Assembly (NCBI GenBank): GCA_026708325.1
Contig: JAPOVC010000009.1
Coordinates: 44,506 to 108,505, forward strand
Reading direction: 5' to 3'
DNA: 64,000 nt
Origin: Anaerolineaceae bacterium
Lineage (GTDB): Bacteria > Chloroflexota > Anaerolineae > Aggregatilineales > Phototrophicaceae
Part shown: positions 1 through 8,125 of the stretch, one piece after another
Numbering within the stretch: position 1 is the stretch's first letter
Layout of the letters: every line of letters begins with the position of its first letter
The notes under the pieces: generated by a model
What the model was told of the DNA's origin: nothing
The model's database searches: none
Seen by the model: the letters and a program-made list of their open reading frames with translations, nothing else
Translations under genes and position numbers: made by a program

Positions 1-332
1 GCGTGGCGGTGATGTACATGGGGCGCATCGTGGAGACCGGCACGCGCGACCAGATCTACAACCAGCCGACGCACCCCTACACCCAGGCGCTGCTGTCGGC
101 GGTGCCGGTGCCGGACCCGGAGAGCGAGGCGCGGCAGCGGCGCATCATTCTGGAGGGCGAGGTACCCGGCGCGCTGGACCCGCCCTCCGGCTGTCGTTTT
201 CGTACGCGCTGCTGGAAGGCCGAGCCGCGTTGCGCGCAGGAAGTGCCGGCGCTCATCGACCGCTTCGGCCACGGGCACCCGAGCGCCTGTCATTTCGCCG
301 ATGCGCGCGCGTCCGTGCCGGTCGGGGGCTGA
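1..332 (+). CDS. Peptide-type ABC transporter ATP-binding protein, C-terminal fragment
   Basis: The 5' part lies outside the window; about 109 C-terminal residues remain. They match the tail specific to OppD/OppF/DppD/DppF ATPases: the loop ending HPYTQALLSAVP, then the cysteine-containing segment GCRFRTRCWKAEPRC, typical of the oligopeptide/dipeptide ABC C-terminal domain. The Walker and signature motifs would be upstream of base 1. The protein would energise uptake of peptides, or of other solutes carried by this transporter class, at the inner face of the membrane. It ends 19 bp before a TPP-dependent dehydrogenase gene on the same strand, so the transporter may feed the catabolic cluster that follows. 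The family call is firm; the substrate cannot be told. Confidence 0.85.
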   Translation, partial: VAVMYMGRIVETGTRDQIYNQPTHPYTQALLSAVPVPDPESEARQRRIILEGEVPGALDPPSGCRFRTRCWKAEPRCAQEVPALIDRFGHGHPSACHFADARASVPVGG

Positions 333-351
333 AAAGAGGAGAGGAAGGGCC

Positions 352-1335
352 ATGAATGACACCCGCCCGATGGAAGAATACGTAAGCGAGCTGGGGCCGC
401 GTTTTTACCAGCAGCTGGTCACCATCCGCGAGTTCGAGCAACGGGTGGCGGAGCTTTACATGCAGACGCTGATCCCGGGCATCGCACACGTGTCCATCGG
501 CCAGGAGGCGGTGGCCGTGGGTGTTTGTGGCGCGCTGCGCCGCGACGACTACATCACCAGCACGCACCGCGGCCATGGCCATTCCCTCGCCAAGGGCGCC
601 AGCCCGGACCGCATGTTCGCGGAACTGCTGGGCAAGGAGGAGGGTTTCTGCCGCGGCAAGGGCGGCTCGATGCACATCGCCGACCCCGAGACGGGCAATC
701 TGGGCGCCAACGCCATCGTCGGCGGCAGCCTGGCGATCGCGGCGGGCGCGGCGCTGGGCGCCAAACGGGCCGGCAAGGGTCAGGTGGCGGTATGCTTTTT
801 CGGCGATGGCGCGCTGAACCAGGGGCTCCTGCTTGAATCGATGAACATGGCCTCGATCTGGCAACTGCCCGTGATTTACGTCTGCGAAAACAACCAGTAC
901 GGCGAGTACACGCCCACCGAGCGCGTCACGGCCGGCAATCTGGTGAGCCGCGGCGAGGCCTTCGACATCCCCTCCGCCCGGGTGGACGGCATGGACGTCA
1001 TGGCCGTTTACCGCCAGACCGGCGCGCTGGTGGAACGGGCGCGGCGCGGCGCGGGGCCGGGCTTCATGGTCTGCGACACCTATCGCTTTCAGGGGCATGG
1101 CATGAGCGACCCCGACCGCCCCTACCGGACGCGCGAGGAAGAGCGCGAGTGGATGAAACGCGACCCGATCGAGCGTTTCGCGCGTCTGCTGACGGAGAGG
1201 GGCCATTGCCCGCGCGAGGAACTCGACGCCATTGAGGCGGACGTGCGCGCGGAGATCGACGCGGCGGTGACCTGGGCCCAGGAGGCCGCCTGGCCCGCCA
1301 CAGCCGAAGTGACCACCCATGTCTATGCGGAGTGA
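352..1335 (+). CDS. TPP-dependent dehydrogenase E1 component, alpha subunit (pyruvate/acetoin/2-oxoacid type)
   Basis: 327 residues, the normal length for E1-alpha. The ATG at 352 is preceded by GAGGAGAGGAAGG, so it is preferred over an in-frame upstream start at 301. The thiamine-diphosphate motif is seen as GDGALNQG followed by ENNQYG about 30 residues on; the substrate-loop motif GHGHSLAKG and the GKGGSMH segment are also present. E1-alpha enzymes decarboxylate 2-oxoacids (pyruvate, acetoin and similar) together with an E1-beta and a lipoyl E2. Neither partner is encoded next to it here; the following gene is a D-2-hydroxyacid dehydrogenase overlapping or abutting its stop. The partner may be elsewhere, or the enzyme may be an unusual single-subunit one. 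The 2-oxoacid substrate is unknown. Confidence 0.85.
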   Translation: MNDTRPMEEYVSELGPRFYQQLVTIREFEQRVAELYMQTLIPGIAHVSIGQEAVAVGVCGALRRDDYITSTHRGHGHSLAKGASPDRMFAELLGKEEGFCRGKGGSMHIADPETGNLGANAIVGGSLAIAAGAALGAKRAGKGQVAVCFFGDGALNQGLLLESMNMASIWQLPVIYVCENNQYGEYTPTERVTAGNLVSRGEAFDIPSARVDGMDVMAVYRQTGALVERARRGAGPGFMVCDTYRFQGHGMSDPDRPYRTREEEREWMKRDPIERFARLLTERGHCPREELDAIEADVRAEIDAAVTWAQEAAWPATAEVTTHVYAE

Positions 1336-1358
1336 ATCGGCCAACAAGGAGAGAGTCA

Positions 1359-2360
1359 ATGCCTGAAAAGCTGAAAGTCCTGTTCCTGCCGCACCCGGCG
1401 CGCGCGGAGATGTTTTACCCCTGGGGCGTGGACGTCGTGAACGCGGTGCGCGCCACGGGAAACGATATCGAGGTCTGCGATTACAAGGCGGACCTGGCGC
1501 CGCAATTCGCGGGCGTGGACGTGGTGATCGACGTCGGCGGCGCCGCCGGCACGGAGGAGATGGCCGACCTTGCCGCCGGACAGGTGCGCCTGTGGCAGAT
1601 CCTCGGCACGGGGCTGGACCACTTCGAGATGGACATCTGGCGCTCGCGCGGCATCCCGGTCGCCAACTGTCCGGGGCAGTTCAGCGCGGTGGCGCTGGCC
1701 GAGCACGCCTTGATGATGATTCTGCTGCTGGCGCGGCAGTACCCCGTCTCGCAGAGCAACCTGCGCGAGGGCGTGTTCTATGAACCGCTGGGCCTGGAAC
1801 TGGAGGGCAAACGGCTGGTGCTCTACGGCTTCGGCGCCAGCGCCATCGAGCTGGCGAAGCGCGCGCGCGGCTTCGGCATGCGCATGTTCGCGATCGATAT
1901 CCGCGACGTCAGCGACGAGGAGCGCGAGTCGCTGGGCGTGGAATTCGCCGGCAAGCCGGAGGACCTCGACGACCTTCTGCCGGAGACCGACGTGCTCTCC
2001 ATGCATTTGCATCTGAACGCGACGACGCGGCACTGCGTCGATGCGCGACGCCTGGCGCTGCTGCCGGCGCACGCCTGGCTGATCAACGTGGCGCGCGGCG
2101 CCCTGGTGGACGAGGCGGCGCTGGCTGACGCCCTGCGCGACGGGCGTCTGGCGGGGGCGGGCCTTGACGTCTTCAGCACCGAGCCGCCGGACCCCGGTGA
2201 TCCGCTGATGCATTTGCCCAACGTCATCGCCACGCCGCACTGTTCCGGCACGACCGACGGCACCTCGCGCAAGCGCTCGGGTGCAGCGGCCTCCAACGTG
2301 GAACGGATCGCCGCGGGCCTGGAACCCCTGTATCGCGTCGACAACATCCCCCTGGAGTGA
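1359..2360 (+). CDS. D-2-hydroxyacid dehydrogenase family protein (first of three)
   Basis: 333 residues from the ATG at 1359, preceded by AAGGAGAG; an upstream GTG at 1332 overlapping the previous stop is less likely. The catalytic triad of the family is visible: Arg in NVARGALVDE, Glu in DVFSTEPPD and His in ATPHCSGT. The nucleotide-binding loop reads GFGASA instead of the canonical GxGxxG, with the last Gly replaced by Ala. The enzyme should reduce a 2-oxoacid or oxidise a 2-hydroxyacid with NAD(P). It is the second gene of a co-directional run with an E1-alpha upstream and an HpaI-type aldolase downstream. The three hydroxyacid dehydrogenases here are clearly different from one another, so they are probably not recent duplicates. 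The substrate is unknown. Confidence 0.85.
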   Translation: MPEKLKVLFLPHPARAEMFYPWGVDVVNAVRATGNDIEVCDYKADLAPQFAGVDVVIDVGGAAGTEEMADLAAGQVRLWQILGTGLDHFEMDIWRSRGIPVANCPGQFSAVALAEHALMMILLLARQYPVSQSNLREGVFYEPLGLELEGKRLVLYGFGASAIELAKRARGFGMRMFAIDIRDVSDEERESLGVEFAGKPEDLDDLLPETDVLSMHLHLNATTRHCVDARRLALLPAHAWLINVARGALVDEAALADALRDGRLAGAGLDVFSTEPPDPGDPLMHLPNVIATPHCSGTTDGTSRKRSGAAASNVERIAAGLEPLYRVDNIPLE

Positions 2361-2364
2361 GACG

Positions 2365-3141
2365 GTGAAAAACAACGAGGTACGACACAATCTGCTGGCG
2401 GGTGTGCCGCAGATCGGCTGCTTCATGGGGCTGGGCAGCCCCAACGTGGCCGAATTGCTGACGCGCGCCGGCCTCGACTGGCTCGTGATCGAGACCGAGC
2501 ACAACAACCTCGACATCGCGCAGATCGAGCACATTCTGATGGCCGTGCAGGGCAGCGGCGCCATGCCGATCGTGCGCGTGGCCTCGTCGCAGCAGGTCTA
2601 CATCCAGCGCGCGCTGGACGTGGGCGCCATGGGCGTGCTGGTGCCGATGGTGCGCAGCGTGGCCGAGGCCGAAGCGATCGTGGCGGCCACGCGCTTTCCG
2701 CCGGAGGGGAGGCGCAGCTTCGGGCCGCTGCGCGCCTCGCACTATTCCCTGGACAACGAAGACTATCTGCGGCGCGCCAACGACAATATCCTCGTCGCCC
2801 TGATCGTGGAAACGCGCGAGATGCTCGACAACCTCGAGGACATCGCCGCCGTGCCGGGCGTCGACGTGCTCTTTCTGGGGCCCTTCGATCTTTGCCTGTC
2901 GCTGGGGCTGGACCCGCTGCAGCTGCCGCTGCCGGAGGTCGACGCCGTGCTGGAGCGCATGCTGGAGGTCGGGCGGGTGACCGGAAAGGCCGTCGGTTAC
3001 GCGGCGGATACGCCGGATGCCCTGCGCGCGCTGCAGGCGCAGGGCGTGACTTTCGTCAGCTACGGTCAGGACTACGGGCTGCTGATGCGCGCCATCCGCG
3101 AGGGTGTGGCAGCCTTCGGCAATGCGCCGGCGCTGGACTGA
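2365..3141 (+). CDS. HpcH/HpaI-type class II aldolase
   Basis: 258 residues starting at GTG 2365, four bases after the previous stop; this start gives the usual family length, whereas the open frame continues upstream inside the preceding gene. Family motifs seen are GCFMGLGSPNVAELL, LVIETEHNN (the DxEH-like metal/base region), the RVAS segment, an ExxxxxxNLEDIAAVPGVD stretch and FLGPFDLCLSLG. Known members cleave 2-keto-3-deoxy or 4-hydroxy-2-oxo acids to pyruvate plus an aldehyde, using a divalent metal. Here the aldehyde or pyruvate could be processed by the flanking hydroxyacid dehydrogenases and E1-alpha protein. That pathway link is inference from gene order. Confidence 0.88.
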   Translation: MKNNEVRHNLLAGVPQIGCFMGLGSPNVAELLTRAGLDWLVIETEHNNLDIAQIEHILMAVQGSGAMPIVRVASSQQVYIQRALDVGAMGVLVPMVRSVAEAEAIVAATRFPPEGRRSFGPLRASHYSLDNEDYLRRANDNILVALIVETREMLDNLEDIAAVPGVDVLFLGPFDLCLSLGLDPLQLPLPEVDAVLERMLEVGRVTGKAVGYAADTPDALRALQAQGVTFVSYGQDYGLLMRAIREGVAAFGNAPALD

Positions 3142-3157
3142 AACAGGGAGAAAATGG

Positions 3158-4138
3158 ATGGGGCGCATCTGGTGTGAACGACCGGTGCCGGAACGGTACC
3201 GGCACCTGGCGGGCGACGTCGAGCTGGTCTGGCGCGGCCCGGAGGAAAAGGGCATGGACGGGGTGCTGCGCAGCATGGCCGGCGCCCAGGGCGTCATCGC
3301 CTCCGCCTACGTGCGTTACGACGGCGAGCTCTTTGACCGGATGCCGGAACTGCTGGTGGTCTCGCGCACGGGGATCGGCGTGGACGGCGTGGCGATCGAC
3401 GAGGCGACGGAGCGCGGTGTGGTGGTCTGCAACACGCCGGACGTGCCCAGCATCGCCACGGCCGAGTTCACCATCGCCCTGCTGCTCTACAGCGTGAAGC
3501 GCCTGGGCCGCTGCGCGCGACAGTTGCAGCGCGAGGAGCGCCTGGATTACTTCACGATGCACGACGCCACTGAACTGGCCGGCAAGGGTCTGGGCCTGGT
3601 CGGCCTGGGGCGCATCGGCGGGCGCGTGGCGCGCATCGCGCTGGCCTTCGGCATGCAGGTCACCGTGTACGATCCCTTCATCAGCCAGGAACGCGCCGAC
3701 GACCTCGGCGTGCAGCGCGTGGATTCGCTGGAGCGACTGCTGGGGATGGCGGACGTGGTCTCGCTGCACTTGCCCTCCACGGCGGAGACGCGCGAGTTGA
3801 TCAACGCGAAGACCCTGGCGCAGATGAAGCCGGGCGCGCTGCTGGTCAACGCGGCGCGCGGCACCCTGGTCGATGAAGCGGCGCTGCTGGCGGCGCTGGA
3901 AAGCGGACAGCTTTCCGGCTACGCCACCGACGTCTTCGCCAGTGAGCCACCGCCGCACACGCATCCCCTGGTGCAGCACCCCAATGTCGTGTGCACGCCG
4001 CACGTGGCCGGCGCCACCGTCGAAAGCAAGGCGCAACTGTGGCCGCTGGCCCTGCAGCAGGCGCTGCAGGTGATGGAGGGCGAGCGGCCGCCGCACGTGG
4101 TCAATCCGGAGGTGTGGGCGCGGCGGCGCGGGGCCTGA
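3158..4138 (+). CDS. D-2-hydroxyacid dehydrogenase (phosphoglycerate-dehydrogenase-like; second of three)
   Basis: 326 residues from ATG 3158 (MGRIWCERPV), with AGGGAGAAA just upstream; the open frame also runs back into the aldolase gene. It has a canonical NAD-binding loop LVGLGRIGG followed by an acidic residue in VYDPF, catalytic Arg in NAARGTLVDE, Glu in DVFASEPPP and His in CTPHVAGAT. It lies 16 bp after the aldolase and its stop precedes the next ATG by one base, so translation is probably coupled. It resembles SerA-type catalytic plus nucleotide-binding domains but has no C-terminal ACT domain, so feedback-regulated serine synthesis is unlikely. A role in reducing a 2-oxoacid from the aldolase pathway is inferred. 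Confidence 0.87.
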   Translation: MGRIWCERPVPERYRHLAGDVELVWRGPEEKGMDGVLRSMAGAQGVIASAYVRYDGELFDRMPELLVVSRTGIGVDGVAIDEATERGVVVCNTPDVPSIATAEFTIALLLYSVKRLGRCARQLQREERLDYFTMHDATELAGKGLGLVGLGRIGGRVARIALAFGMQVTVYDPFISQERADDLGVQRVDSLERLLGMADVVSLHLPSTAETRELINAKTLAQMKPGALLVNAARGTLVDEAALLAALESGQLSGYATDVFASEPPPHTHPLVQHPNVVCTPHVAGATVESKAQLWPLALQQALQVMEGERPPHVVNPEVWARRRGA

Positions 4139-4139
4139 C

Positions 4140-5135
4140 ATGAGCGACAAAATCGTCCTCGTCACCGACTACACCTGGCCCTCCACCGCGCCGGAGGCGG
4201 AGGTGCTGGCGCGCGTCGGGGCGCGGCTGCTGGTGGCGGAGACGGGCAGCGAGGAAGAGTTGCTGCGTCTGGTGCCGGGGGCCGACGCCATCCTGACCTG
4301 CTTCAAACAGGTGCCGGTCTCCGTCGTGCGCGCGGGGACGAAGCTGCAGGTCATCGGGCGTTACGGCATCGGCGTCGACAACATTCCGGTCGACGAGGCG
4401 ACGCGCCTGGGCATCCCGGTAACCAACGTGCCGGCCTACTGCCTCGACGAGGTGGCCGAGCACGCCCTGGCCCTTTTACTGGCGGGCGCGCGCAGCATCG
4501 TCCGCTACGACCGCGCCGTGCAGAAGGACAACTGGTCGCTGGCGACCGGCATGCCGGTCTACCGCGTGGTGGGACGCACGCTGGCGATCATCGGCTTCGG
4601 CAAGATCGGGCGCACGCTGGCGCGCAAGGCGGCGGCGCTGGACCTGCAGTTGCTGGCGCACGACCCCTGGGTGCCGGACGCGGAGATTCGCGCGGCGGGC
4701 GTGGAGCCGGCGGGTCTCGACGAGGCCCTGGCGCGGGCCGACTTTGTCAGTCTGCACACGCCGCTGACGGAGGAGACGCAGCATTTGCTCAACGCGGAAC
4801 GCCTGGCGCGCATCAAGCCGGGCGCCTTCGTGATCAACACGGCGCGCGGCGCGCTGATCGACCAGGAGGCGCTGCTGGCGGCGCTGCAGTCAGGCCGGGT
4901 CAGCGGCGCGGGCCTGGACGTCTTCGTGCCGGAACATCTGCCGCCGGACCACCCGCTGCTGGCGCAGCCTGGTGTGATCGCCACGCCGCACACGGCCTTC
5001 TACTCCGAGGAGTCGGTGCTGGAGCTGGAGCGTCTGGCGGCGCAGAACGTGGCGGACATATTGAGCGGCAGGCGTCCGGCCGACGTGGTCAACCCGGAGG
5101 TGCTGGCGCTGGAGCGCTGGTCGCATCTGGTGTAG
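4140..5135 (+). CDS. D-2-hydroxyacid dehydrogenase, C-terminal-binding-protein-like (third of three)
   Basis: 331 residues; ATG 4140 lies one base after the preceding TGA, indicating translational coupling. It has a canonical loop IIGFGKIGR, catalytic Arg in NTARGALIDQ, Glu in DVFVPEHLPP and His in ATPHTAFYSE; the last segment, TAFYSEES, is typical of the CtBP-like subgroup. No ACT domain is present. It ends the catabolic run: the next gene is on the opposite strand and has a different base composition. The three adjacent dehydrogenases probably act on different hydroxyacids or in both directions of one shuttle, but the sequence does not say which. Confidence 0.88.
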   Translation: MSDKIVLVTDYTWPSTAPEAEVLARVGARLLVAETGSEEELLRLVPGADAILTCFKQVPVSVVRAGTKLQVIGRYGIGVDNIPVDEATRLGIPVTNVPAYCLDEVAEHALALLLAGARSIVRYDRAVQKDNWSLATGMPVYRVVGRTLAIIGFGKIGRTLARKAAALDLQLLAHDPWVPDAEIRAAGVEPAGLDEALARADFVSLHTPLTEETQHLLNAERLARIKPGAFVINTARGALIDQEALLAALQSGRVSGAGLDVFVPEHLPPDHPLLAQPGVIATPHTAFYSEESVLELERLAAQNVADILSGRRPADVVNPEVLALERWSHLV

Positions 5136-5138
5136 GGG

Positions 5139-5654
5139 CTATCGTGCGGGTGATTCGCCCAGGTATTCCTTGAGGAAGTCGTCGCGGTGGACCATTGATA
5201 CATTGAGCGGAGACTCGTCGATGGCATCAATTAGTCGCTGGTCTGTCGTGACAATGCATTCAGCCTGAACACCCGGAGCAAAGAACGTCTGAAATAAATA
5301 TGTGTCGTCGCGGTCTATTGTGTTGCTTTCCAACAGACTTTGAAGATCATCCGGTAAGTCACCAATTTGCGCATTAAGTAACCCACGACATTTCCTACTG
5401 TGTCTGATGATGTCTGTGTACAAGAGTGTAAACAGGCGTCGTTCCTCAGTCCGGTAAGTTTCTCTTTGACTGTTTCGGCTGTAGAAATTCCAGAGTTTCC
5501 TCATCCATTGACTCGCGACATATACAACTATTCCATCCGGGCTCTCCAGCAGAGCGGCCAGGAAGTTTCCACTTTGCTTTTGCCTGACAACACCATTTTC
5601 GCCGACCAGGTCGTGCAAAATCCATTCATTCAGAATGAACCATCGGGATGCCAT
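5139..5654 (-). CDS. PIN-like domain protein paired with an ATPase (putative nuclease/effector)
   Basis: 171 residues. The C-terminal third has the pattern of PIN/VapC-like nucleases: an acidic cluster DRDD (residues 114-117) and, 20 residues on, IVTTDQRL with the Asp at 138; the N-terminal strand ILNEWILHD sits where the first acidic residue of a PIN fold is expected. The middle is helical and charged and was not recognised. The ATG at 5654 is only 6 bp after the stop of the upstream ATPase gene, so the two are surely co-translated. The DNA is visibly less GC-rich than its neighbours. Functional inference: an RNA or DNA nuclease controlled by the ATPase, as in two-gene defence modules. The PIN assignment is by motif only and could be wrong. 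Confidence 0.6.
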   Translation of the reverse strand: MASRWFILNEWILHDLVGENGVVRQKQSGNFLAALLESPDGIVVYVASQWMRKLWNFYSRNSQRETYRTEERRLFTLLYTDIIRHSRKCRGLLNAQIGDLPDDLQSLLESNTIDRDDTYLFQTFFAPGVQAECIVTTDQRLIDAIDESPLNVSMVHRDDFLKEYLGESPAR

Positions 5655-5660
5655 CGGTTG

Positions 5661-6863
5661 CTACTCTTCACGGCCGAAAAAGGCTGCAATTTCCTCCAGC
5701 TCACCTTCCATGAAACTGGACAATCCCCCATCTACCTGTCCAAGCTCGTTCACTTCCTGTCGTTCGAAGTGAGTCTCCCTGCCTTCCTTGTGGGTCAGGT
5801 AGAAGGCGACCTCTTCCGGTTTCAGGCGTTCGCGTGTGACTTCTGAAAGAAGTGCCAAAACCAGAGCTTCGCTGTGTGTTGTGATAAGGAATCTCTTCCC
5901 TTCTTCGTGGACTATGTCCACCAGGGCGTATGCCATCTTACGTATGGCGGATGGGTGCAGATGCGTCTCTGGTTCCTCGACGCACATCCATGTTGTTCCA
6001 CTGTGAAGTGTACGGGCGAGGAACCAAGCAAGCTGGTTCACCCCAAAGCCATCATTTACAATTTCTGTCCCCACTCCTGTGCTGCGTTCAGAAACATCCA
6101 GTGTGAATACAGATGTACCCGGTCTAACGCGTACTCTCAGTTCACGTCCCGTTATGCGTTCCAGATATCGACTGACGCGAGGTTCCAGATATTTGTCATG
6201 GACCAGTAAGGAAGCCATCTCATCTTCGTTGATCAGTGATGGGGAAACGGGCACAACGGAATAGCTGTCGCGTGAGAAACCTCTTTGAAGCGGGACCGCG
6301 CCGGTTTTCCTCAAAATCTCGACAGGTGTGTTCAGGATGGTTGCCAGGTCTCTGGCAGACTGGTTGTTGGGGACTGAAGTATCAACTGACTCCAAGTGGG
6401 CGTTGATGCCGTCCCAAATGACGTTCACGGATTGGTTAGTCAAGTTCACCTTGTGCTGGACATTGTTGTCAACCCGGTAAGGGAAGGAGACTGGAAGTTC
6501 AAACGAGAGCAATTCGGCATCTTTACCCGCGTTCATACTCAACAGGAATCTGCCATCCTGCTTGCTAAACTGTGCGCTCCATTTGACATTGTTGACGGCT
6601 GCTTTCGCCTCGATTTGAAACTGGATTTCTTTGTCAGGATGGTGATTGTGGACGAGAGCTTCGAAACTACCGAGGTTTACAAACCCAAAGTCGAAGAAAC
6701 TGTCGGTAGAGCTATTTGGGTTGAGAACAATGTCTTTCATCGCTAGCAAGGAATAGAGCAAGCTTGACTTGCCTGACCCATTGGGTCCGTATACGACAGT
6801 GATGGGTGCCAATTCGACGCTCTGGTCCCTGATAGAGCGAAAGTTTCTTATGTCTAGTTTCAT
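5661..6863 (-). CDS. AAA/ABC-type (SMC-like, AAA_21-style) ATPase of a two-gene module
   Basis: 400 residues from ATG 6863, which has AGGAGGGG upstream; a further in-frame ATG at 6905 lacks such a site. The start MKLDIRNFRSI is typical of OLD/RecF-like ATPases. Walker A is GPNGSGKSS (residues 26-34); an ABC-signature-like segment STGVGTEIVNDGFGVNQ follows; Walker B is MCVEEPETHLHP near residue 293; and the switch His is ITTHSEAL near 328. No TOPRIM domain follows, unlike OLD nucleases. It is the first gene of a pair with the PIN-like protein. Base composition is lower in GC than flanking genes, suggesting transfer. Probable role: sensor or motor ATPase gating its partner. The target is unknown. 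Confidence 0.85.
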   Translation of the reverse strand: MKLDIRNFRSIRDQSVELAPITVVYGPNGSGKSSLLYSLLAMKDIVLNPNSSTDSFFDFGFVNLGSFEALVHNHHPDKEIQFQIEAKAAVNNVKWSAQFSKQDGRFLLSMNAGKDAELLSFELPVSFPYRVDNNVQHKVNLTNQSVNVIWDGINAHLESVDTSVPNNQSARDLATILNTPVEILRKTGAVPLQRGFSRDSYSVVPVSPSLINEDEMASLLVHDKYLEPRVSRYLERITGRELRVRVRPGTSVFTLDVSERSTGVGTEIVNDGFGVNQLAWFLARTLHSGTTWMCVEEPETHLHPSAIRKMAYALVDIVHEEGKRFLITTHSEALVLALLSEVTRERLKPEEVAFYLTHKEGRETHFERQEVNELGQVDGGLSSFMEGELEEIAAFFGREE

Positions 6864-6926
6864 CACAGCCCCTCCTGCCCCCTGGGCGGGAAGCCAGTAT
6901 AGCATTATCGAAGTGGCAGAAGCGTA

Positions 6927-6966
6927 AAGCCCCTCTCCCTCAGGGAGAGGGGCTTGGGGTGAGGGC
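6927..6966. repeat. GC-rich palindromic intergenic repeat (single copy)
   Basis: A perfect inverted repeat, CCCCTCTCCCT / AGGGAGAGGGG, is followed by the flank TTGGGGTGAGGGC. This is the minimal form of the element found in clusters elsewhere in the window. It sits between the convergent or tail ends of the ATPase gene region and the phyH gene and may act as a hairpin at the mRNA 3' end. Confidence 0.8.
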
Positions 6967-6972
6967 AGCTGC

Positions 6973-7800
6973 CTACACCTTCTCCGGGATGCGGTCGCCG
7001 TCGGGGCGGGCGATGTAGTTGAAGTGGCCGTTCGGTTCCGCGCCGCGGCAGAGGATGGCCCCGCTGTTCCAGTCGGGCAGGGTGCGTACCACGTCGCCGG
7101 GGATGAAGCGCATGGTCAGGCCGCAGCGACGCCGGTCCGAGAGGTTCGGCTCCGAGCCGTGCAGCAGCAGATCGGTGTGCAGCGACATCTGGCCGGCGCG
7201 CAGCTCGACCGGCACGGGCGCGGCGCCGTACTGCGGGGCGCCCTCGACGGTCTGCCAGAGGACGTTGTTCTCCTCCGGGCGGCTGTCGACGTATTCGATG
7301 GCGCCGTGCAGATGCGAGCCGGGGATGAGCGTCATGGCGCCGTTGTCGACGTCGGTATCGTCCAGCGCCAGCCAGACGGTGACGGTCTTGCTGGGGCTGA
7401 GCGCCCAGAAGGTGGCGTCCTGGTGCCAGCTGACGCGCTTGCCGTCGCCGGGCAGCTTGTTGAAGTAATGCGAGCCCCAGAGGATGACGGTCTCGCCCAG
7501 CAGGTCCTGCACGTAGTCGAGGATGCGGCCCTCGGTGACGAGGTCGTAGATGCCGGCGCAACTAGTGTGCCAGGCGTTGATGCCGTAGTTGTCGAGGCCG
7601 GCGGCCTCGGCCATGGCCGTCAACCCGTCGAAGTAAGCGCGGTGGGCGGCGATTTCCTCGCCTGAGAAGACGTCGAGCGGAAAGACGTAGCCGCGCTCGT
7701 TGTAGTGCGCGATCTGCTCCGGCGTCAGGTGGCGCGGCGCATCATTCCGGATGGGAAAGAAGCGCAGGTCGCGCTCCTCGCCGGGGAAGTCGGGGGCCAT
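6973..7800 (-). CDS. Phytanoyl-CoA dioxygenase (PhyH) family oxygenase
   Basis: 275 residues from ATG 7800, which has AAGGAG upstream; an in-frame extension to 7830 lacks a site. The Fe(II)/2-oxoglutarate facial triad is visible as HQD in WHQDATFW and His in LLLHGSEPN, with the 2-oxoglutarate-binding Arg in CGLTMRF. PhyH-family enzymes hydroxylate small molecules or lipids; bacterial members have many substrates. It is monocistronic here, upstream of repeats and near the arabinofuranosidase operon, and only distantly similar to the tandem phyH pair at 19-21 kb. On the minus strand a TATACT hexamer lies at 7833-7838 and could be a -10 element; no convincing -35 was seen. The substrate is unknown. 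Confidence 0.87.
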   Translation of the reverse strand: MAPDFPGEERDLRFFPIRNDAPRHLTPEQIAHYNERGYVFPLDVFSGEEIAAHRAYFDGLTAMAEAAGLDNYGINAWHTSCAGIYDLVTEGRILDYVQDLLGETVILWGSHYFNKLPGDGKRVSWHQDATFWALSPSKTVTVWLALDDTDVDNGAMTLIPGSHLHGAIEYVDSRPEENNVLWQTVEGAPQYGAAPVPVELRAGQMSLHTDLLLHGSEPNLSDRRRCGLTMRFIPGDVVRTLPDWNSGAILCRGAEPNGHFNYIARPDGDRIPEKV

Positions 7801-7866
7801 GGCGGGCTCCTTTCTGCTGGCGCAGCGCAAGTATACACAGGTGAACCGGTAGCCTGCATCTGCGGG

Positions 7867-8106
7867 CCCTCACCCCAAACCCCTCTCCCTAATGGAGAGG
7901 GGCTTTAACTAGGCGTGGTGATGGTCACGCCAATGCTTGCTGCGGGAAACAGAACTGGTTGCAGCAGTACACCACAACGTCTTTCTCCCCCTCTCCCTGC
8001 GGGAAGGGCTCCCGCGACTGAGCGGGAAAGGGGCCGGGGGGTGAGGGCGGGCAAGGCAACGCAGAGCGACCCTCACCCCAAACGCTTCCCCGGGGGGGTG
8101 AGGGCT
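7867..8106. repeat. Cluster of GC-rich palindromic repeats filling the space between phyH and GH51 genes
   Basis: The gap of about 325 bp (7801-8125) has no convincing gene. It holds one short element at 7867-7909 (CCCTCACCCC ... CCCTCTCCCTAATGGAGAGGG) and a compound one at about 7980-8106 containing the inner hairpin GGGCTCCCGCGACTGAGCGGG. Short ORFs here (about 60-77 codons) are produced by the repeat itself and encode arginine/glutamate-rich nonsense. Confidence 0.75.
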
Positions 8107-8125
8107 GGCACAGCATGACGCCAGC

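Noticed and set aside
253..1359. 368-codon minus-strand ORF opposite the E1-alpha gene
   Set aside because: Shadow of the real gene: His/Arg/Ala-rich composition, no motif and no ribosome site; many similar ones exist across this GC-rich window.
5139..6863. OLD/Gabija-type defence pair
   Set aside because: The ATPase lacks a TOPRIM domain and the partner is not a UvrD-like helicase, so the Gabija label does not fit.
7980..8106. Possible CRISPR array in the repeat clusters
   Set aside because: Repeats are palindromic, unequal in spacing and without unique spacers of constant length; no cas genes are near.
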